Positions 9,957 through 22,004 of a DNA stretch of 64,000 nt are shown here, piece by piece. Origin of the DNA: Mesorhabditis belari (taxonomy: Eukaryota > Nematoda > Chromadorea > Rhabditida > Rhabditidae); assembly GCA_958450365.1 (NCBI GenBank), contig CAUEEP010000914.1:186001-250000 (forward strand). The letters run 5' to 3'. The position numbers were made by a program, and so were the translations under genes. Under the pieces are notes generated by a model. The model had not been told where the DNA came from and ran no database searches. It saw only the letters and a program-made list of their open reading frames with translations. The stretch's first letter is position 1. Each line of letters starts with the position of its first letter.

Positions 9957-12900
9957 TCAATCTCCCAAAGATTGAAACCTTCCCAACGCTTCGTTCCAAA
10001 AAACTTGTCCACAACCACTGCAAACGTGAAAATAGGGGATCGTCGAATGGCGAAAAACGTTTGATGGACACTGAATTTATCAATATCAATAGCCAAATTT
10101 TATGTGCACTCACTTTTTGAATAGCGATCTGGACCGATTTTCTCCCATTCTTTCCGATTATCACTCCAGCACTAAAATCAAAAGATCCAGAAAAACAAAA
10201 ATATCAAACTTCAAATCGATGTCTCCGTTCACACATTTTGCTACAATTTTGTAGGGTGCTTCGATGAAATCGACCGTTGCTTCAACGCCAAATCTCTCAG
10301 TCGATAGATTTTCTAGTGTTGGCAGCTAAAATAAAGACTTTTTTAAAAAAATGATTCAAATCTACCCAATCCTCAACGAAAAACTCCTCCTCTCTTGCGT
10401 AGATCCCCTGAACCTCGACGGTGAAATGATACAGAAAGTGGAGAATCGGACGAGGGATCAAAAGAAGTGATGACTCGTTGCAATGCTCAAATTGTTGAGA
10501 TTTTGGATTTAAATTTTGGACTGTAAAACCAGCCGAAAAACTCGTCTAACGGTGGGTTTTTCTGGTTGAATGTTTTTGGGCAGTTTTTGTCGCCGTGCAG
10601 TCGGCAGCGCGCTCGTCTATGGCCCACACGATCCCGGTTCGATTCCCCGTAGTGCCACTTAATTTTGACTTTCACGGACAGACAGACAGACGGACAGACA
10701 AACAGACAGACAGACATACAGACAAACGGACAGAAAGAAAGACAGACAGACAGACAAACAGACAGACAAACGGACAGAAAGAAAGACAGACAAACAGACA
10801 AACAGCTCTTTTATCTCTAGTAGATTTCTATTCCCAAAATTAAAATCTAAAGGCGGATTTGTGTTTCCAGACCTTAAAAGCCAAGCAGATACAAAATTCA
10901 GCTTTATCCAGGTCTAAAAACTGCTAGACAGTTTTTAAAAACTAAAACCTGTAGTCCAACACTAAAAACAGCCCTGAGAATGTAAAAAACCAACCATACA
11001 ACGCGAAAAAAGGTAGCTTCGTTTCGGGAGTAGCATGAAGTTTCTAAGAGAAAAGTTGAAAGATGAAGACATTTGCTCAGAAGTTTTTAAACTTTTTCTT
11101 CTCAACACTCACTTGAAAATCAATTCAGCGGCTTCGATCAGTGGAATCGGCTGTGCACTGAGAAAGAACACTCTTTTCTCCAATATTCGCTTGATTCCGC
11201 TGCTCATCTAAAGCACTTTTTGCAGCTAAAATAAATTCCCAACTTTTCCAAACGCTTTCTCATTGGTAACAAGGTGTCGATCAGGGTGTCTCTCGGCTAA
11301 TTGAGCAGCCTAAAATTTCGTTTGAGAGTTTTCGTTCTTCTCTACCGTCAGATCGCCACTTATTTTCAGGACATCGACTCCCATTTGTCGCAAATAAGTC
11401 TCAAGATTGCCAAAGCCTTTATCGAAAATCAGCTAAAATATGTGAGCAAATAGTGAACCAAGAAGCTATTGATGGATGATTTAATGAAAAACAGTAACTA
11501 ATTGATTTAAAATTCAATGAAAAACTGTAACTAACTAAATGGTTTTTTTTCTTTCAAAAAAATCGTCAAAAGAAGTTTCAAGACAGAACTTGTTCGTAGC
11601 AGTTTTTCTAACTCGTTTTTCTAAATCCATTCAATTATTTAAACCTTTAAACTCCGCGTTTCAGCCAGCTCATTTCCAGTTACGACGAGAAATTCTCTCA
11701 TTTCCTTTTCAAGCTTTTCCATATCGACCACAACGTCGACTTTTTGTTTCTCAGCTTTCGGTCTTTTCAATACTCCCTTGTTATTTAGGAAAAAGCTCTC
11801 AAAGTTCAGATCTGCTTCTCTGAAATTTACAGATTCTTTAAAAGTTTCTTGTTTTCAGAAAAAAACCTGATTCTTTTTTGTAATTCAAAATAGATTTCGC
11901 GTAAACAATAGGCATCTTGAGCTGCATAGAAAGTTTGTCTCGAGCTAAGCGGTCGATAACTCCACGGTGATGTCTGAAATTTAGAAAACTTTAGGAATAA
12001 GAAGCCTCTAACCTGTTGCTCTTTGTCTAAAACTTTTCCGACAATTTTTTTGTAGAGATAGCTTAGCGAGAATTGATGATTTTTCATAACCTAAAGTTAT
12101 GAAAAATTTGAAACCAAAAGCTTGTAGACAAACGTTTTCTCCATCGATTCCTGTATACATTGAAATACTTTCCAGATCAGATACATCAATTATATTCTTA
12201 TTCGCATTTATTATCTGAAAATTGAGAAATTTTGAGAAAAAAGCAAAAAAAGAGTGACTTTGTTTGCTAGCCGATTCAAGCAAAAGACATTTGTCATTTT
12301 CGATTTCAAATCGATTAGACTAGGGAATGTGTTGAAGAGATTGATGAGATCTTGATCAAAAGAAAACACTAAATTTTGTTAAATAAATATCATTTTTCGA
12401 GTCGCTTACCCAATTTAATAGCGGGTCCAGTCAGCAAAGCCTCAAGTAAAGCTCGCCATTCGTTCAGCGTCGAAAATCGGATCAATGAGACGAAATCGAG
12501 CAAATAAACACAATTTGAGCAAGCAATTTGTAACAGATCGATTCTGAAAGAGAAACAATGAGTGAGTTTTTCATATTTATAAAACTGCTTTTATGTTTTC
12601 CATATGTTAAAGCTAGAAAGCATCGTTATCGTGTGAGATCGGAGTCTGGGGAAAATCGAGAGTTGTTTGGGTTTGTGGGTACCCTTGTGGGGCTGACTTT
12701 GAAATATCGTTGGAGGGGAATAAGCAATGGCAGGGAATTTCTAGTTAATGGTAGAGTTTGGGGAAAATAGCACACATCCCAGCTCTTTAAACGATGCTTG
12801 ATCGACTCTTTCTCTCACCCATTTCGAGATTTGATACAAGAGATGGTCAACTGGCCGGCTAAATGCTATGCAACCTATACCATTCGACGCGGAATTTTAT

Positions 12901-15441
12901 GCTGATCCCGAATCTATATTCCACTTTTGCTAAATGACAATCTGCTAGGAGTTATAAGCGTCTAAAGTTTTGCTACGAAATGTTTTGTCCTTGTTTCTCC
13001 AAAAATGGTTTTCTTAAAAGTTAGCCTACACGACTGTGCGAGGGAATGCGGTTTTATTAGAGTATTTTCTATCAATGAGCTTCAAGTTAGCAATCGGTGC
13101 TAAACTAACTTGTCAAACGCGACTCCCTGCTCCCACTCAGCATCGATGCCAATTAGCTGAAAGGAATTGCTTATTTTTGGTATCATCACAATAACCCACT
13201 TGTTCTTTCAAAAGTAAATCTGGTATTTGACGAAAGAGATCGAGCTTTGAGTTGTCCACTAAACAAATCGAATAGTCTCCGTGAAGAAATTTTGGAATCG
13301 CCGTCTCATCTTGTCTGATCAGTAAACAGAACTTGTTTATCTAAAATCTGTTAAAAGATATTGAAATAAACACGGTACCTCTTCTCTCTGTTGGGCAACA
13401 AAAACTGGATTAGATTGAATAAGAGTTCTAAGTTCGTGAGGAAGCCAATAGGCATTCTCCGCCCTCAACATTAGCATCCACCAAGTCGCTTCTCCCTAAA
13501 ACATATTTTTTATTTAAACAACTTTAGTTGACCAGAGATCCGAAGAAGCCAAAAAAATTTTCAATGTTTTCCCTTACCACAAAGTGATGTCCCTTTTGCA
13601 GTAAAACGACGAGCAGAAAGCGTTTCATTTGATTGTCCTCTTTTACGCAATTCTAAAAGCAGTCATTTTCCAATAAATCATTTCTTCTCCCACAAACAAA
13701 TTCCCAAAGTAGTTGTAGCGAGTCTCGAATGTTTTAGGAGTATCGAATTGGAAACTAAATTTAACAGTAAACACATGTTTCCTACATTAAAAATATTCGA
13801 GACTTACAATTTTTGAATTACATATATAATTCTCTTGTGCAGTCGCGCTCTTGTGAAATTCGGCGTCAGTTTAGGATCGATTTTATAAGCGCAAAGCAGT
13901 CTCGAGATGTATCTCTCCAATGTTTTATCTGAAAAAAAGTTTGATAGAATGAAAGTGTCAAGCTTACCGTAAAGTAGCTCCTCTACCGGCATCACTCCCA
14001 GTTCTTTGTATCGTTTCAGCCTTTCAGCAAGCTAAAAAGTAGAGTAGCGTCGAAAGCATACAGTTTTTGACAATATTTTTTCTTTTAACGTTTAAGCTTT
14101 AAAATAAAAGCTCTTGTTTACCTTTCTTTGACGAATTGACTAAACAGTTAGGACTAAACGCAATTCATAAGCCTGAAGGCTAGCCTTTTGCCAAAGGGCT
14201 GACCGTTTATCGGGTTTTGGCTAGCTTAAGACGAGCCTTAGTTGGTTTGCACAAAAATTATAGCCAGGATCCGGTCAAGGCCACGACAGGGTCACAGCTT
14301 TGAATGGCCCTGGTCCCCATTTGCCTTTTTGGTTCACCTCTTTCAAGTAGGCTTTTAAAATTTTGGATTTCAACTGCTTCTTTGAAAAATGGGCAGAAGC
14401 CCTGGCTCAATAGAGTAAAAATCTACACACATACAGCCTTACAGCCTAATTCACACACAAGCATCCAACTCCATTAAAAGTACTCCAACCGCATTCCATT
14501 AAAAGCTACCTGTGTGCGTCTCAGTGAAACGAAGCTATCCAACCATTGTACAAAATGAAACTAAAAAAAACATTTATCCAACAAAGAGAACAAACCATAA
14601 GTCCTGGACTTTTCTTCAGAAATTCTTCAACCAAATGAGCACGACTTTGCAGAAAGCACGGGACAAGGAATAGCTCTATCGAATATCTAAAAAAAATCTA
14701 GAAGTTTTTTAATGTTAAGAAATTTTACCTTTCATGCCACGATAAAGTATCGACCACTTGCAGAGATTCTTTGAATTTCAATTGATTACATAACAACTAA
14801 GACTTTGGATAGATTTAGAGTTTATTACTTTAGTTTTTTATTACTTGAATTTGTGAATTCAAGAAAGACTTCAGCTCCGATTGATTTTCTTCATGAATTC
14901 GGAATATTTTGAAAATTTCTGGCAATGAAATCGTTGTCTCTTTCGTTGCGACATCGAAGGCGATTTTCTGAAAAAAAGGATATTAGAGTGAAAGAAAAGA
15001 AAACCTGTAAATCGATGGTGAGAAACTTTCTCTCTAACGTTTCTCGATCATCGCGCTTGTTCAACCACTTCTCGAAATACAATAGAATTCTAGCTAAACG
15101 CTTTGTTAACAGACAAAAGTTTAAATAAACTTACAAGCTATTCGATCGTTGTTCTCAAGACTGTAGTCACAGGAATGCCTAAAAAAAATTTAAAGACAAA
15201 GCGTTCTCGACTACTTGTGCAATTCGATGGCTGCTTCAAATGGATTCTCGGTTGTTCCGACGATGAGGTGAACAATCTCGGATATTAGTGTCAGTTGTTC
15301 ATCTTTTGACTGCCCATCTTTTGACTTTTGACTGTTCACCCAAATTTCCTAAAACGAATCGATATCAAGTGATCAAAACAAGATGCCAGGTCTTATTTCA
15401 ACAGCTGATAGTAAATGAACAAACTCTCTTGTTTTAGGCAT
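9957..15441 (-). CDS. mut-7: MUT-7-like 3'-5' exonuclease, 28 exons, complete
   Basis: Homologue of C. elegans MUT-7/animal EXD3, a DEDD-type exonuclease with a C-terminal Mut7-C domain; in C. elegans it acts in the Mutator complex in small-RNA amplification and transposon silencing. Twenty-eight exons join in phase: 15441-15403, 15348-15215, 15178-15135, 15093-15005, 14967-14845, 14796-14729, 14686-14596, 14031-13968, 13928-13808, 13754-13694, 13652-13578, 13495-13379, 13340-13200, 13156-13110, 12543-12410, 12368-12289, 12214-12134, 12090-12013, 11973-11867, 11819-11645, 11432-11346, 11309-11244, 11207-11113, 11043-10995, 10485-10366, 10325-10210, 10171-10114, 10070-9957. This gives 857 aa (C. 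elegans MUT-7 is about 910). Exo I is GIDAEW (D394, E396), Exo II FDQDL (D456), Exo III YAAQDAY (Y545, D549). Mut7-C starts near 624; zinc pairs are CMHC (721-724) and CSGC (837-840). The start follows a TTTTTAG site. Weakest points are the exon 16 donor and exon 25 acceptor. Confidence 0.92.
10590..10658 (+). repeat. tRNA-like Pol III module, SINE-like
   Basis: GCAGTCGGCAGCGCGC resembles a tRNA D-arm/A box, and CCCGGTTCGATTCCCCG is a canonical B box/T-arm. No matching acceptor stem closes it, so it is a tRNA pseudogene or SINE head rather than a working tRNA. A GACA-rich tail follows. It lies in intron 24 of the MUT-7-like gene on the opposite strand. Confidence 0.6.
10675..10806 (+). repeat. 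(GACAGACA)n microsatellite
   Basis: About 130 bp of GACAGACAGACA / GACAAACGGACAGAAAGAAA. It gives long spurious frames on both strands (DRQTDRQT, CLSVCLSV). It directly follows the tRNA-like module and may be its SINE-type tail. Confidence 0.9.
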
Positions 15442-15900
15442 TCCTTCTCTAAAAATCTTTCTCAAAAAAAAAACTCGCCGTTATAAGTTTCCGATGTGTG
15501 CGATGAGGTTCTGGGATATTTGTGTTTGCCTTCAAACGATGATGCAACGTTTTGCGTTCACTTCTTTCATTGGACTAAAAGATTAATTTAAACTGATATT
15601 TAATTTACTTCAAACAAACCATTTCTTGTTGAAATTCGAATAAACTAACTAATTAGAAATTAGAAAGTTTAAAAAATATTAGCAAGTTCGGCGAAAACGA
15701 CATGTAATGTCGAGAAATTGCCGAGAGAAAAGAGCCTTTTGAGAGACGCAGAACACTCTCGATGTCTCACGGGGGTCTTTGACTGACTGGGCAAAAGAAG
15801 AGACGATTTTGAGATGTTTTTCAAATGTGAGTCAAATGGGCATATTCAGCATGTTATGCTATTTGGAATCGCTAAATGCTCATCTTCAAGCCTAGCTCTA
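15442..15900. other. Upstream region of the MUT-7-like gene
   Basis: A minus-strand stretch at about 15490-15577 stays open with a charged, coding-like composition, but its phase does not fit the MUT-7 start exon. It could be an alternative 5' exon or chance. No TATA box is evident, which fits a trans-spliced gene. Confidence 0.35.
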
Positions 15901-16464
15901 CAGGGTGACCAAGAGTTACCGCAACAACGTCGTATTATGTTATGAGCCCCCATTTCACTTTTTGTTTACCTGTTTTTATGGTTACCACTTCAAAAATCGA
16001 ATTTGGACTTATCAACAAGATGGTGCGCCGGCTCACAAGGCAAAAAAGTGCAAGAGTTTTGTTCAAAGACCCTCCCGGACTTCATCTCGTTTTCTGAGTG
16101 GCCACCCAGCTCACCCGATCATAACTCATTGGATTACTCAGTCTGGAGTGTTCTTGAAGCCAGGGCATGTGCAAAACCACATAAAAATATCGAAAGTTTG
16201 AAGAAGGCGCTCATCAAAGCATGGGATACCCTGGATGATGCCTATTTGCTAGCCAGACTCCAAGACTTTTGATCGATGGTTTCATAAGTTTCCCAAACGT
16301 TTGCAAGCCTGTCTGAATGCGGATGGAGGCAAATTTGAATTTAATTGTTAATTTGTTACTGTTATATGTTGAATAAAGATGTTTAAGTTAACTTTTCGAG
16401 ATGGGTTTCATAATTGGTTAAAAGCCAGACCTTTTGTGTGTTGCGGTAATTCTTGGTCACCCTG
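15901..16464 (+). mobile_element. Tc1/mariner-superfamily element (CAGGGTGACC ends), truncated
   Basis: TIRs CAGGGTGACCAAGARTTACC with TA flanks. The coding remnant at about 15975-16272 carries IWTYQQDGAPAHKAKK, WPPSSPDHNSLDYSVW and SLKKALIKAWD, the second and third catalytic blocks of a DDE_3 transposase in shifted frames. The N-terminal two thirds are missing. Confidence 0.85.
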
Positions 16465-16466
16465 TA

Positions 16467-17270
16467 GACCACATAACAAAAGTATATGGTCAGACTCCAA
16501 GACTTTTTATCGATGGTTTTATAAGTTTAAAAATGGGAACAAATCTTTGAACGAAAGCGACCGGAGATCGGTTGAGGTTGTTATTGGGAGTTATTGGATA
16601 CTGGAAGTGCTGGAAGTTATACACTCTGTCAAAAAATTATAGACGCACCCTGTTTTTTGCTAGTTTAGAGCCGGATATAAGTGCTAGTCCAGTGAAAAGT
16701 ATTTTTTAGTTTCTTTAATGTAAAAAAACAACCCATGCAAAATTTCAAGTCATTTCACTCATCCAAAGTACTTTATCGTACAAAAAACGTTTTATCAGCT
16801 GTCAAAAAATTATAGACGCACTTTTATTTTATCAAGAAAAAGTTAACAGAAATAAAAATAACAACACAAACCAAATAAATTAATAATGTGTGGCCCCTCC
16901 TTGCTTTAGCCCAACTTCAAAAAGACGTCTTGGCATCGAAGAGACAAGGTCATAGAGCGCTGTTGGCTGAAGCCGATTCCAGGCTACTTGAATGGCTTTC
17001 TTGAGTTCATTCACATTCAATCAATTGCAGAATCTGACTAAAGCTTTTGAGAGGAAAAGATCAAATCTAAAAAAGGCTATGTTGCAGCATGACAATGCTC
17101 TGCTAAACTGACTCGCTCTACAACCAAAAGCCTGGACTGGGAACTTCCCAGAATATTCCCCAGATCTAGCTCCATCAGATTACCATTTATTTGGCTTGCT
17201 GGTCAAATATGGTACGAGACAAAATACTTATGAATATAAATTAGAATCAATGAATTTGTCTCCTTATTTC
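16467..17270 (+). pseudogene. Mosaic of decayed mariner transposase fragments
   Basis: 16480-16580 encodes TFYRWFYKFKNGNKSLNESD, a mariner DNA-binding domain piece. 16635-16820 has two direct copies of AAAAAATTATAGACGCAC, probable element ends. 17040-17215 holds shifted pieces of the catalytic end ([32 protein letters not shown]). No frame is continuous. Confidence 0.75.
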
Positions 17271-17375
17271 TTGCCAAAAACTGGCCTTTAGTTTGAGCAT
17301 TGTGAGTAATTCTAGGCTTTGTTGTGCTAAGAATGAGTTCAAAAACAACTAAAAACATTAAAAATTTGCCAATTT

Positions 17376-17637
17376 CCAAGTACTCGGAAAATATTTAGCC
17401 AAAGGAACCAGTTCGACTTGGGATCAGCTTTTGAAATCATCACTGCTTGCGAGAAATGCAGAAATAGATGACAATGGTAAAACAGTAAAAAAAGTAACAT
17501 GAAAACTAACGAAAGAAACTATTTAGGCACCCATTTGCGAAGATAAACCGAATCCATTTGTGGTGATGAGATTTCGGGGAAAGAAATCATGCGGAGAAAA
17601 GCACTACGTGGCCAACTTCACACTCACTTTTCGTTGA
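17376..17637 (+). CDS. Unrecognised small protein, last two exons
   Basis: Two exons read in phase: about 17376-17484 (GKYLAKGTSSTWDQLLKSSL and onward) and 17527-17637, which begins APICEDKPNP, continues FVVMRFRGKKSCGEKHYVAN and ends at TGA. The donor GTAAAAAAAG and acceptor CTATTTAG are typical. Codon choice and the charged, Cys-containing C-terminus look real, but I do not recognise the family. The 5' end is unresolved: an ATG at 17333 opens a different frame, and mariner debris lies immediately upstream. Confidence 0.5.
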
Positions 17638-18898
17638 GATGAAGAGAAGTGAAAACTATCAAAAATTTCAACAAAACAACAGAAATCTTTCAGAAAACTG
17701 TTGATTCCGAGTGTTGAATGCAGTTGTGAACTTTTCCGTGCCAATCGACCCGACAAAAAAACTTTGGCTGATCGTTTTTTGTGTATAGCTTTGAATCTTC
17801 AAGTTGGTTAACACCCTAGCAACTGAGATTTCTGATTTTTTTGTACCTTCGTCTTCAAAACGTTGAAATCTTAGTTGCGAAAAAGTAAACCTGGAAGATT
17901 TCATGTAATTCATCTTCAGCTAACCGTTTTCTTTGTGATGTTCTTGGTGTTCTCGTTGTTTATCATTTGTTTTCTGTCAACGAAATGATTTATGAGGATC
18001 TTCACGCTCTTAATATGATCTCAATGCTTAATAGATTTTTCTTTTCTTCACAAAACTTCATCTAAAACGTCAAATCAATAAATTCTAGTATGTAAATGAA
18101 ATTTTCTTTCAGCTTACTCGGTGTTCGCCGAATTTTCTGCGCCTTTCATTCAACGATCGGCAAAATTGTTTAGTTGATTTGTTATGATACTCGAGATTTC
18201 GTATTACAGCTAATTCAATGCAAAAATTCGATGAAAAAATGGAAACTAATCCAAGTTGTTCCAATCCAAAACAATCCAATCATTCGTTTCAATCCGTTGT
18301 TCCAATCAAATCCAATCATTCGAATCGCCTACCTTTAGTGAAAGATTAGCTTTGAACAAAAACTTTTGGTTTAGAACGTTCTAATTGTTCTAATTGTTCT
18401 AATTGTTTTAATTGTTCTAATTATTCTAATTGTTCTAATTGTTCTAATTGTTCTAATGTTTAGAATGGAGAAGCAGCAAAAAAAGAACATCATGGAAAGT
18501 TCTGCAATGTTCAGTTGAGGCTACAGCCGAAAGCTTTTCACTTTGTCCAACAATTCAACATTTTAGTACTTGTGATTCTTTTTATGACCACTTTTAAATG
18601 CAATCCACAATCGCCATCTATTTTTTGCCTTTAATTCTAATAACAAGTTGTTGATAGTGTTTTTATAAGTTATAGCTTCATTTCATCCATTTTTTTTCCA
18701 AATTTCCTAACCCTATTGAATGCCTAGCAAGAAAATTATTTGTTCAAAAATCACCGATACTGTTTCGTTTATCCATTTTTGATTGGTCAATTGAAAACCC
18801 ATTCCCTCTTTTCAAAAGTTATCTTGCAACACAAAATCTGATTGGAAATCATTTAAAAGACAGATTCACAAAGTAAATTCATTCAATCTAACGCAAAA
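17638..18898. other. Intergenic stretch with low-complexity blocks
   Basis: A minus-strand frame at 17668-17913 has plausible splice sites but no recognisable product. ATCCAATC-type repeats occur at 18250-18330, and a 9-bp GTTCTAATT array at 18370-18462. Otherwise AT-rich. Confidence 0.45.
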
Positions 18899-19158
18899 AT
18901 GTTCCTCAAAATTGTTTTTGCCTTGCTTTTGGTGCTGAGTCTTCACTGTGTGTTGGGAAAAGACGGCGAGTTCATTTTATGATTACTTTTGATATCCAAA
19001 GAATTTATTTAGATCTCTCAATTGATGTTGCAAAAAACGCAATGCAACAAGCGAACGAGTTGACCGGTGAACAAAAGGAGCAACAATTGCGATTAATGGA
19101 TATGGCAATGAAGGCACAATCCGATGTCATTCAACATATGTCACAATGGAGGAAATAA
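18899..19158 (+). CDS. Small secreted peptide, two exons
   Basis: Starts MFLKIVFALLLVLSLHCVLG, a clear signal peptide with Gly at the cleavage position. A short intron (donor GA|GTTCATTT at about 18982) leads to a glutamine-rich, probably helical mature region (AMQQANELTGEQKEQQ, then RLMDMAMKAQ) ending SQWRK and TAA at 19156-19158. The in-frame acceptor is an unusual CCAAAG; the nearby TTATTTAG would break frame. Total about 80 aa. Family not recognised. Confidence 0.55.
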
Positions 19159-19267
19159 AAAGAAATCATAAAAGTGTTGATCGATAAGTTGAATTAGTTA
19201 ACTGAGTGTGATTAATGAGCACAAAAATAAAAGACAAGTTGGACAAGTTGCGGCAAATTTAAATCTG

Positions 19268-19577
19268 TCGTAGCCGGTTATGAATGAGTGGGTCTAGGAG
19301 CGTCCAACCATCAAGTATTTAGTATCATTCAACGCAGAATTATTGATAATTATGTTAAATTTTTGAAATTAGAAAGATTGGATAAAAAGAAGACAAATTA
19401 TGGGACCTCAAAGTTTTCTCTTGAACAAACAGTTTTTTTGCTCTAATTTTTTTTCTTTTCATCAAATCTTGCTAATTTTAAAAATTTAACATAATTATCA
19501 ATAATTCTGCGTTGAATGATACTAAATACTTGATGGTTGGACGCTCCTAGACCCACTCATTCATAATCGGCTACGGA
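19268..19577. mobile_element. Inverted-repeat MITE with CGTAGCCG ends
   Basis: Arms of about 110 bp (CGTAGCCGGTTATGAATGAG ... complement at 19577) enclose about 90 bp of AT-rich sequence. Further partial ends (CATAATCGGCTACG) occur at about 19741-19757. Non-coding. Confidence 0.75.
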
Positions 19578-20200
19578 GATCCAGCCGATTTTGAATGAAA
19601 CGTTGTAGCGCCGGCAATTTTTAACCTAAACTCACAAATTTGGTACCAATCGACGCAGAATTCAATTCGCTACAAGATGATATAATATTGTCCTCATACA
19701 TTAAAGGGTTGCTCTACTAGAAAGATTTGCCAAAAAATTTCATTCATAATCGGCTACGACATATCGACTTCAAATCGTTGCAAAAAGTTGAAAAATGAAG
19801 GCAAACACTGCTTGAAACAACGTGTTTTCATATTTGTTTTCAAAAGATACTTTTCTTTCTAATAAGATCCAAAAAAAAACGTTGACATTGAAGACAACAT
19901 CGTCGATGAAAAGGTGAAAAGGGAAAAGCATAGTTTTGACTTTGACAGGGAAAGAAAGGCAAAGAAAATTAGGCTACCGTTACGACAAGCACAAGAAATA
20001 AAAGCGAAAGACACACAATTTGTATCCTTACAAAGCAAAATATCAAATTTGAACAATCGTTTGGAGTTTTGAATGAAATTCCCTCATTGTCATTAACGTC
20101 AAAGTCTTGTTTTTTTTTTATCTGTCTTCGCACTCAGGTGTTCCTATTTTGCGTAGATCACAACCTGCTTCCACATTTCTCTATCCCTTGCTATTCTCAT

Positions 20201-20857
20201 TCAGTGTTTCCTATCTTGATTGTTCCTGGTTCGAAGTCTTCGTCTTGCTTGTGCTGGTGGTTGTTGCACTCTAGCCATCCTTTCTCTGACCGTTTCTGCC
20301 ACTCTTGTGCTCCACCTCGTTGCTGGTCTTCCGATGGCCCTCTTCTGGTCGCGTGGTAGCCACTTTGTGATCCGTATCGTCCATCTGTCGTCTGTTCTTC
20401 TGGCTACGTGGCCGGCCCATCTGAGTCTTTTTCTCTCAATCACTTCCACTGGATCTCTGAGTCCCGAGAGCTGGGGCATATCCGTACTTCTTAGGTCTTG
20501 GTCGAGCTGCGTCTTCCTATTGTACCCGAGGAGGTTCCTTTCAAGGGCTCGATGCGTCATTCTCAGAGCTCGTTCAGTGGTCTGTGTCGTGGCCCAGGTC
20601 TCTGTCCCATAGCAGAGTGCCAGGAGGACGGTGCTGTCGAAGAGGTGTGCCCGAGTTCTCTGGTGATCCTTGAGTATCTTTGTGACTTCTTTGATGCTTC
20701 CTAGTGCTGTCCAGGCCGCTCGTCTTCTTCTGGCGACTTCTGGTCTTAGGTCTCCCTCCATGTTGATGCTTCTTCCGAGATAGGTGTAAGAGGTGACTTC
20801 TTCTAGTGGTTGACCTTCCAGCTTGATCTCTCCAGGTGGGCACCATGCGTTCCTCAT
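20201..20857 (-). mobile_element. 5'-truncated non-LTR retrotransposon (RTE/endonuclease-RT type), C-terminal part
   Basis: An uninterrupted 218-codon frame containing EVTSYTYLGRSINMEGDL, RRRRAAWTALGSIKEVTKIL, then RKRLRWAGHVARR and GRPATRWSTRV. These are hallmarks of the region after the reverse transcriptase domain in RTE-like endonuclease-RT proteins. The catalytic RT and endonuclease parts are absent, the usual 5' truncation. It is markedly more GC-rich than its flanks and free of stops, so the insertion looks recent. Confidence 0.88.
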
Positions 20858-20869
20858 TCTAAATCATTC

Positions 20870-22004
20870 AGAATAAAAAAAACCCTCAAAGAAAGAATAT
20901 TTTGGTAAATTCTTTTCACTGAAGAAGAAATGGTTGAAGAAAAGGTTTTTTTTGTAAGTACAAAAACGAGGCTTTTTGTAGGTACAAAAACGAGAAACTT
21001 CACGCAAAAGAAATTTTGGTTCTCGCTTTCCCTTGTTTTTTGCATAGAGATTTTTAAGAAACTTTGGTTCTCGTTTTGTTCTTAGATTCCTAAATTTTTT
21101 TTTTCTGTTCCTTTATTGAAAGCTAGAATATCTTGTCAAAAAACTAAAACCCAAGAATCACGAAGAAATAACTTTCATCTATTGGGTTCTAGACTCTTTC
21201 TTGTATCTTTCTTGTCTCTTTTCACTTCCTCACTCACAGATCAAATGTGTGGCTGTGAATAGAGGGAAAAAAAGGAAAACACAAGAAAGAGTTTACACCG
21301 ATCAACGATAAGTGTGGGAAAAGAGTCTAGAAAGTACTTGACTCTGAATCTTATGGGATACAAGCTTTATTTGAATATTTTGTTGTACAAATACTCGCCA
21401 ATTACTCGAGCTATTACTTGAGTAAAAATGACTCATGCAAATTTAGTCGAGTATTTACTTACTCGCGAGGAACACACTCTAGTATTCTCTCTATTAGACG
21501 AACTAGTCTAATAGAGAGAATCTCTATTGAAGTCAACTAAAACAGCTCATATAGCAAGAACCATCAATCAGAATCGATTGATGTGTTGTCGGGAAATGTA
21601 GCTCGAATGTAGATCTTTCAAAGAACAACAAATTGGCTTCTGGCAGCTTCTATTGCCTTTTGTCCGTTATTAGAGAGAATACGGTAAGTTGTATATTCAT
21701 TTGTTATATTTAAGCCATGAAATGTTAGTGAAATAAAGTGCTTAACTAAAACTAAATCGTTTTCCAAACCATTTTCCTTGCTTTTAACGCTTTTACTGTA
21801 ATTCTTGTCTTCTTCATCTAATGCTAAGTTTTGTACGTGTGATTACATTCGCATTTAACCTTCAATAGTTAAAAGTTCTTCAAAAGTTGTTAAAGAGTTG
21901 TTAAAAGCTTGATGCTGAATTAAATTGACGAGGTATTGACAACAATTTCTTTTTCACTACAATTGTATTCAACAAAAAATCTTTGCAGAGAACAGCTCGA
22001 TAAA
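20870..22004. other. Gene-free region with a CCGTATTCTC-type MITE
   Basis: AT-rich and stop-rich. 21480-21684 is bounded by AGTATTCTCTCTATTAGACG and TATTAGAGAGAATACGG, a diverged relative of the 7805-8332 MITE with an internal inverted repeat around CGAACTAG. Downstream, TTTGCAG at 21984-21990 may be the SL acceptor of the next gene. Confidence 0.55.

Noticed and set aside
10487..10843. Frames rich in CLSVCLSV or DRQTDRQT on the two strands
   Set aside because: Translation of the GACA microsatellite inside a MUT-7 intron.
12558..12770. Plus-strand 70-codon frame
   Set aside because: Lies in the 13109-12544 intron of the MUT-7-like gene; no motif and no splice context.
14925..15288. Plus-strand frames of 60-67 codons
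   Set aside because: Antisense shadows of MUT-7 exons 2-5.
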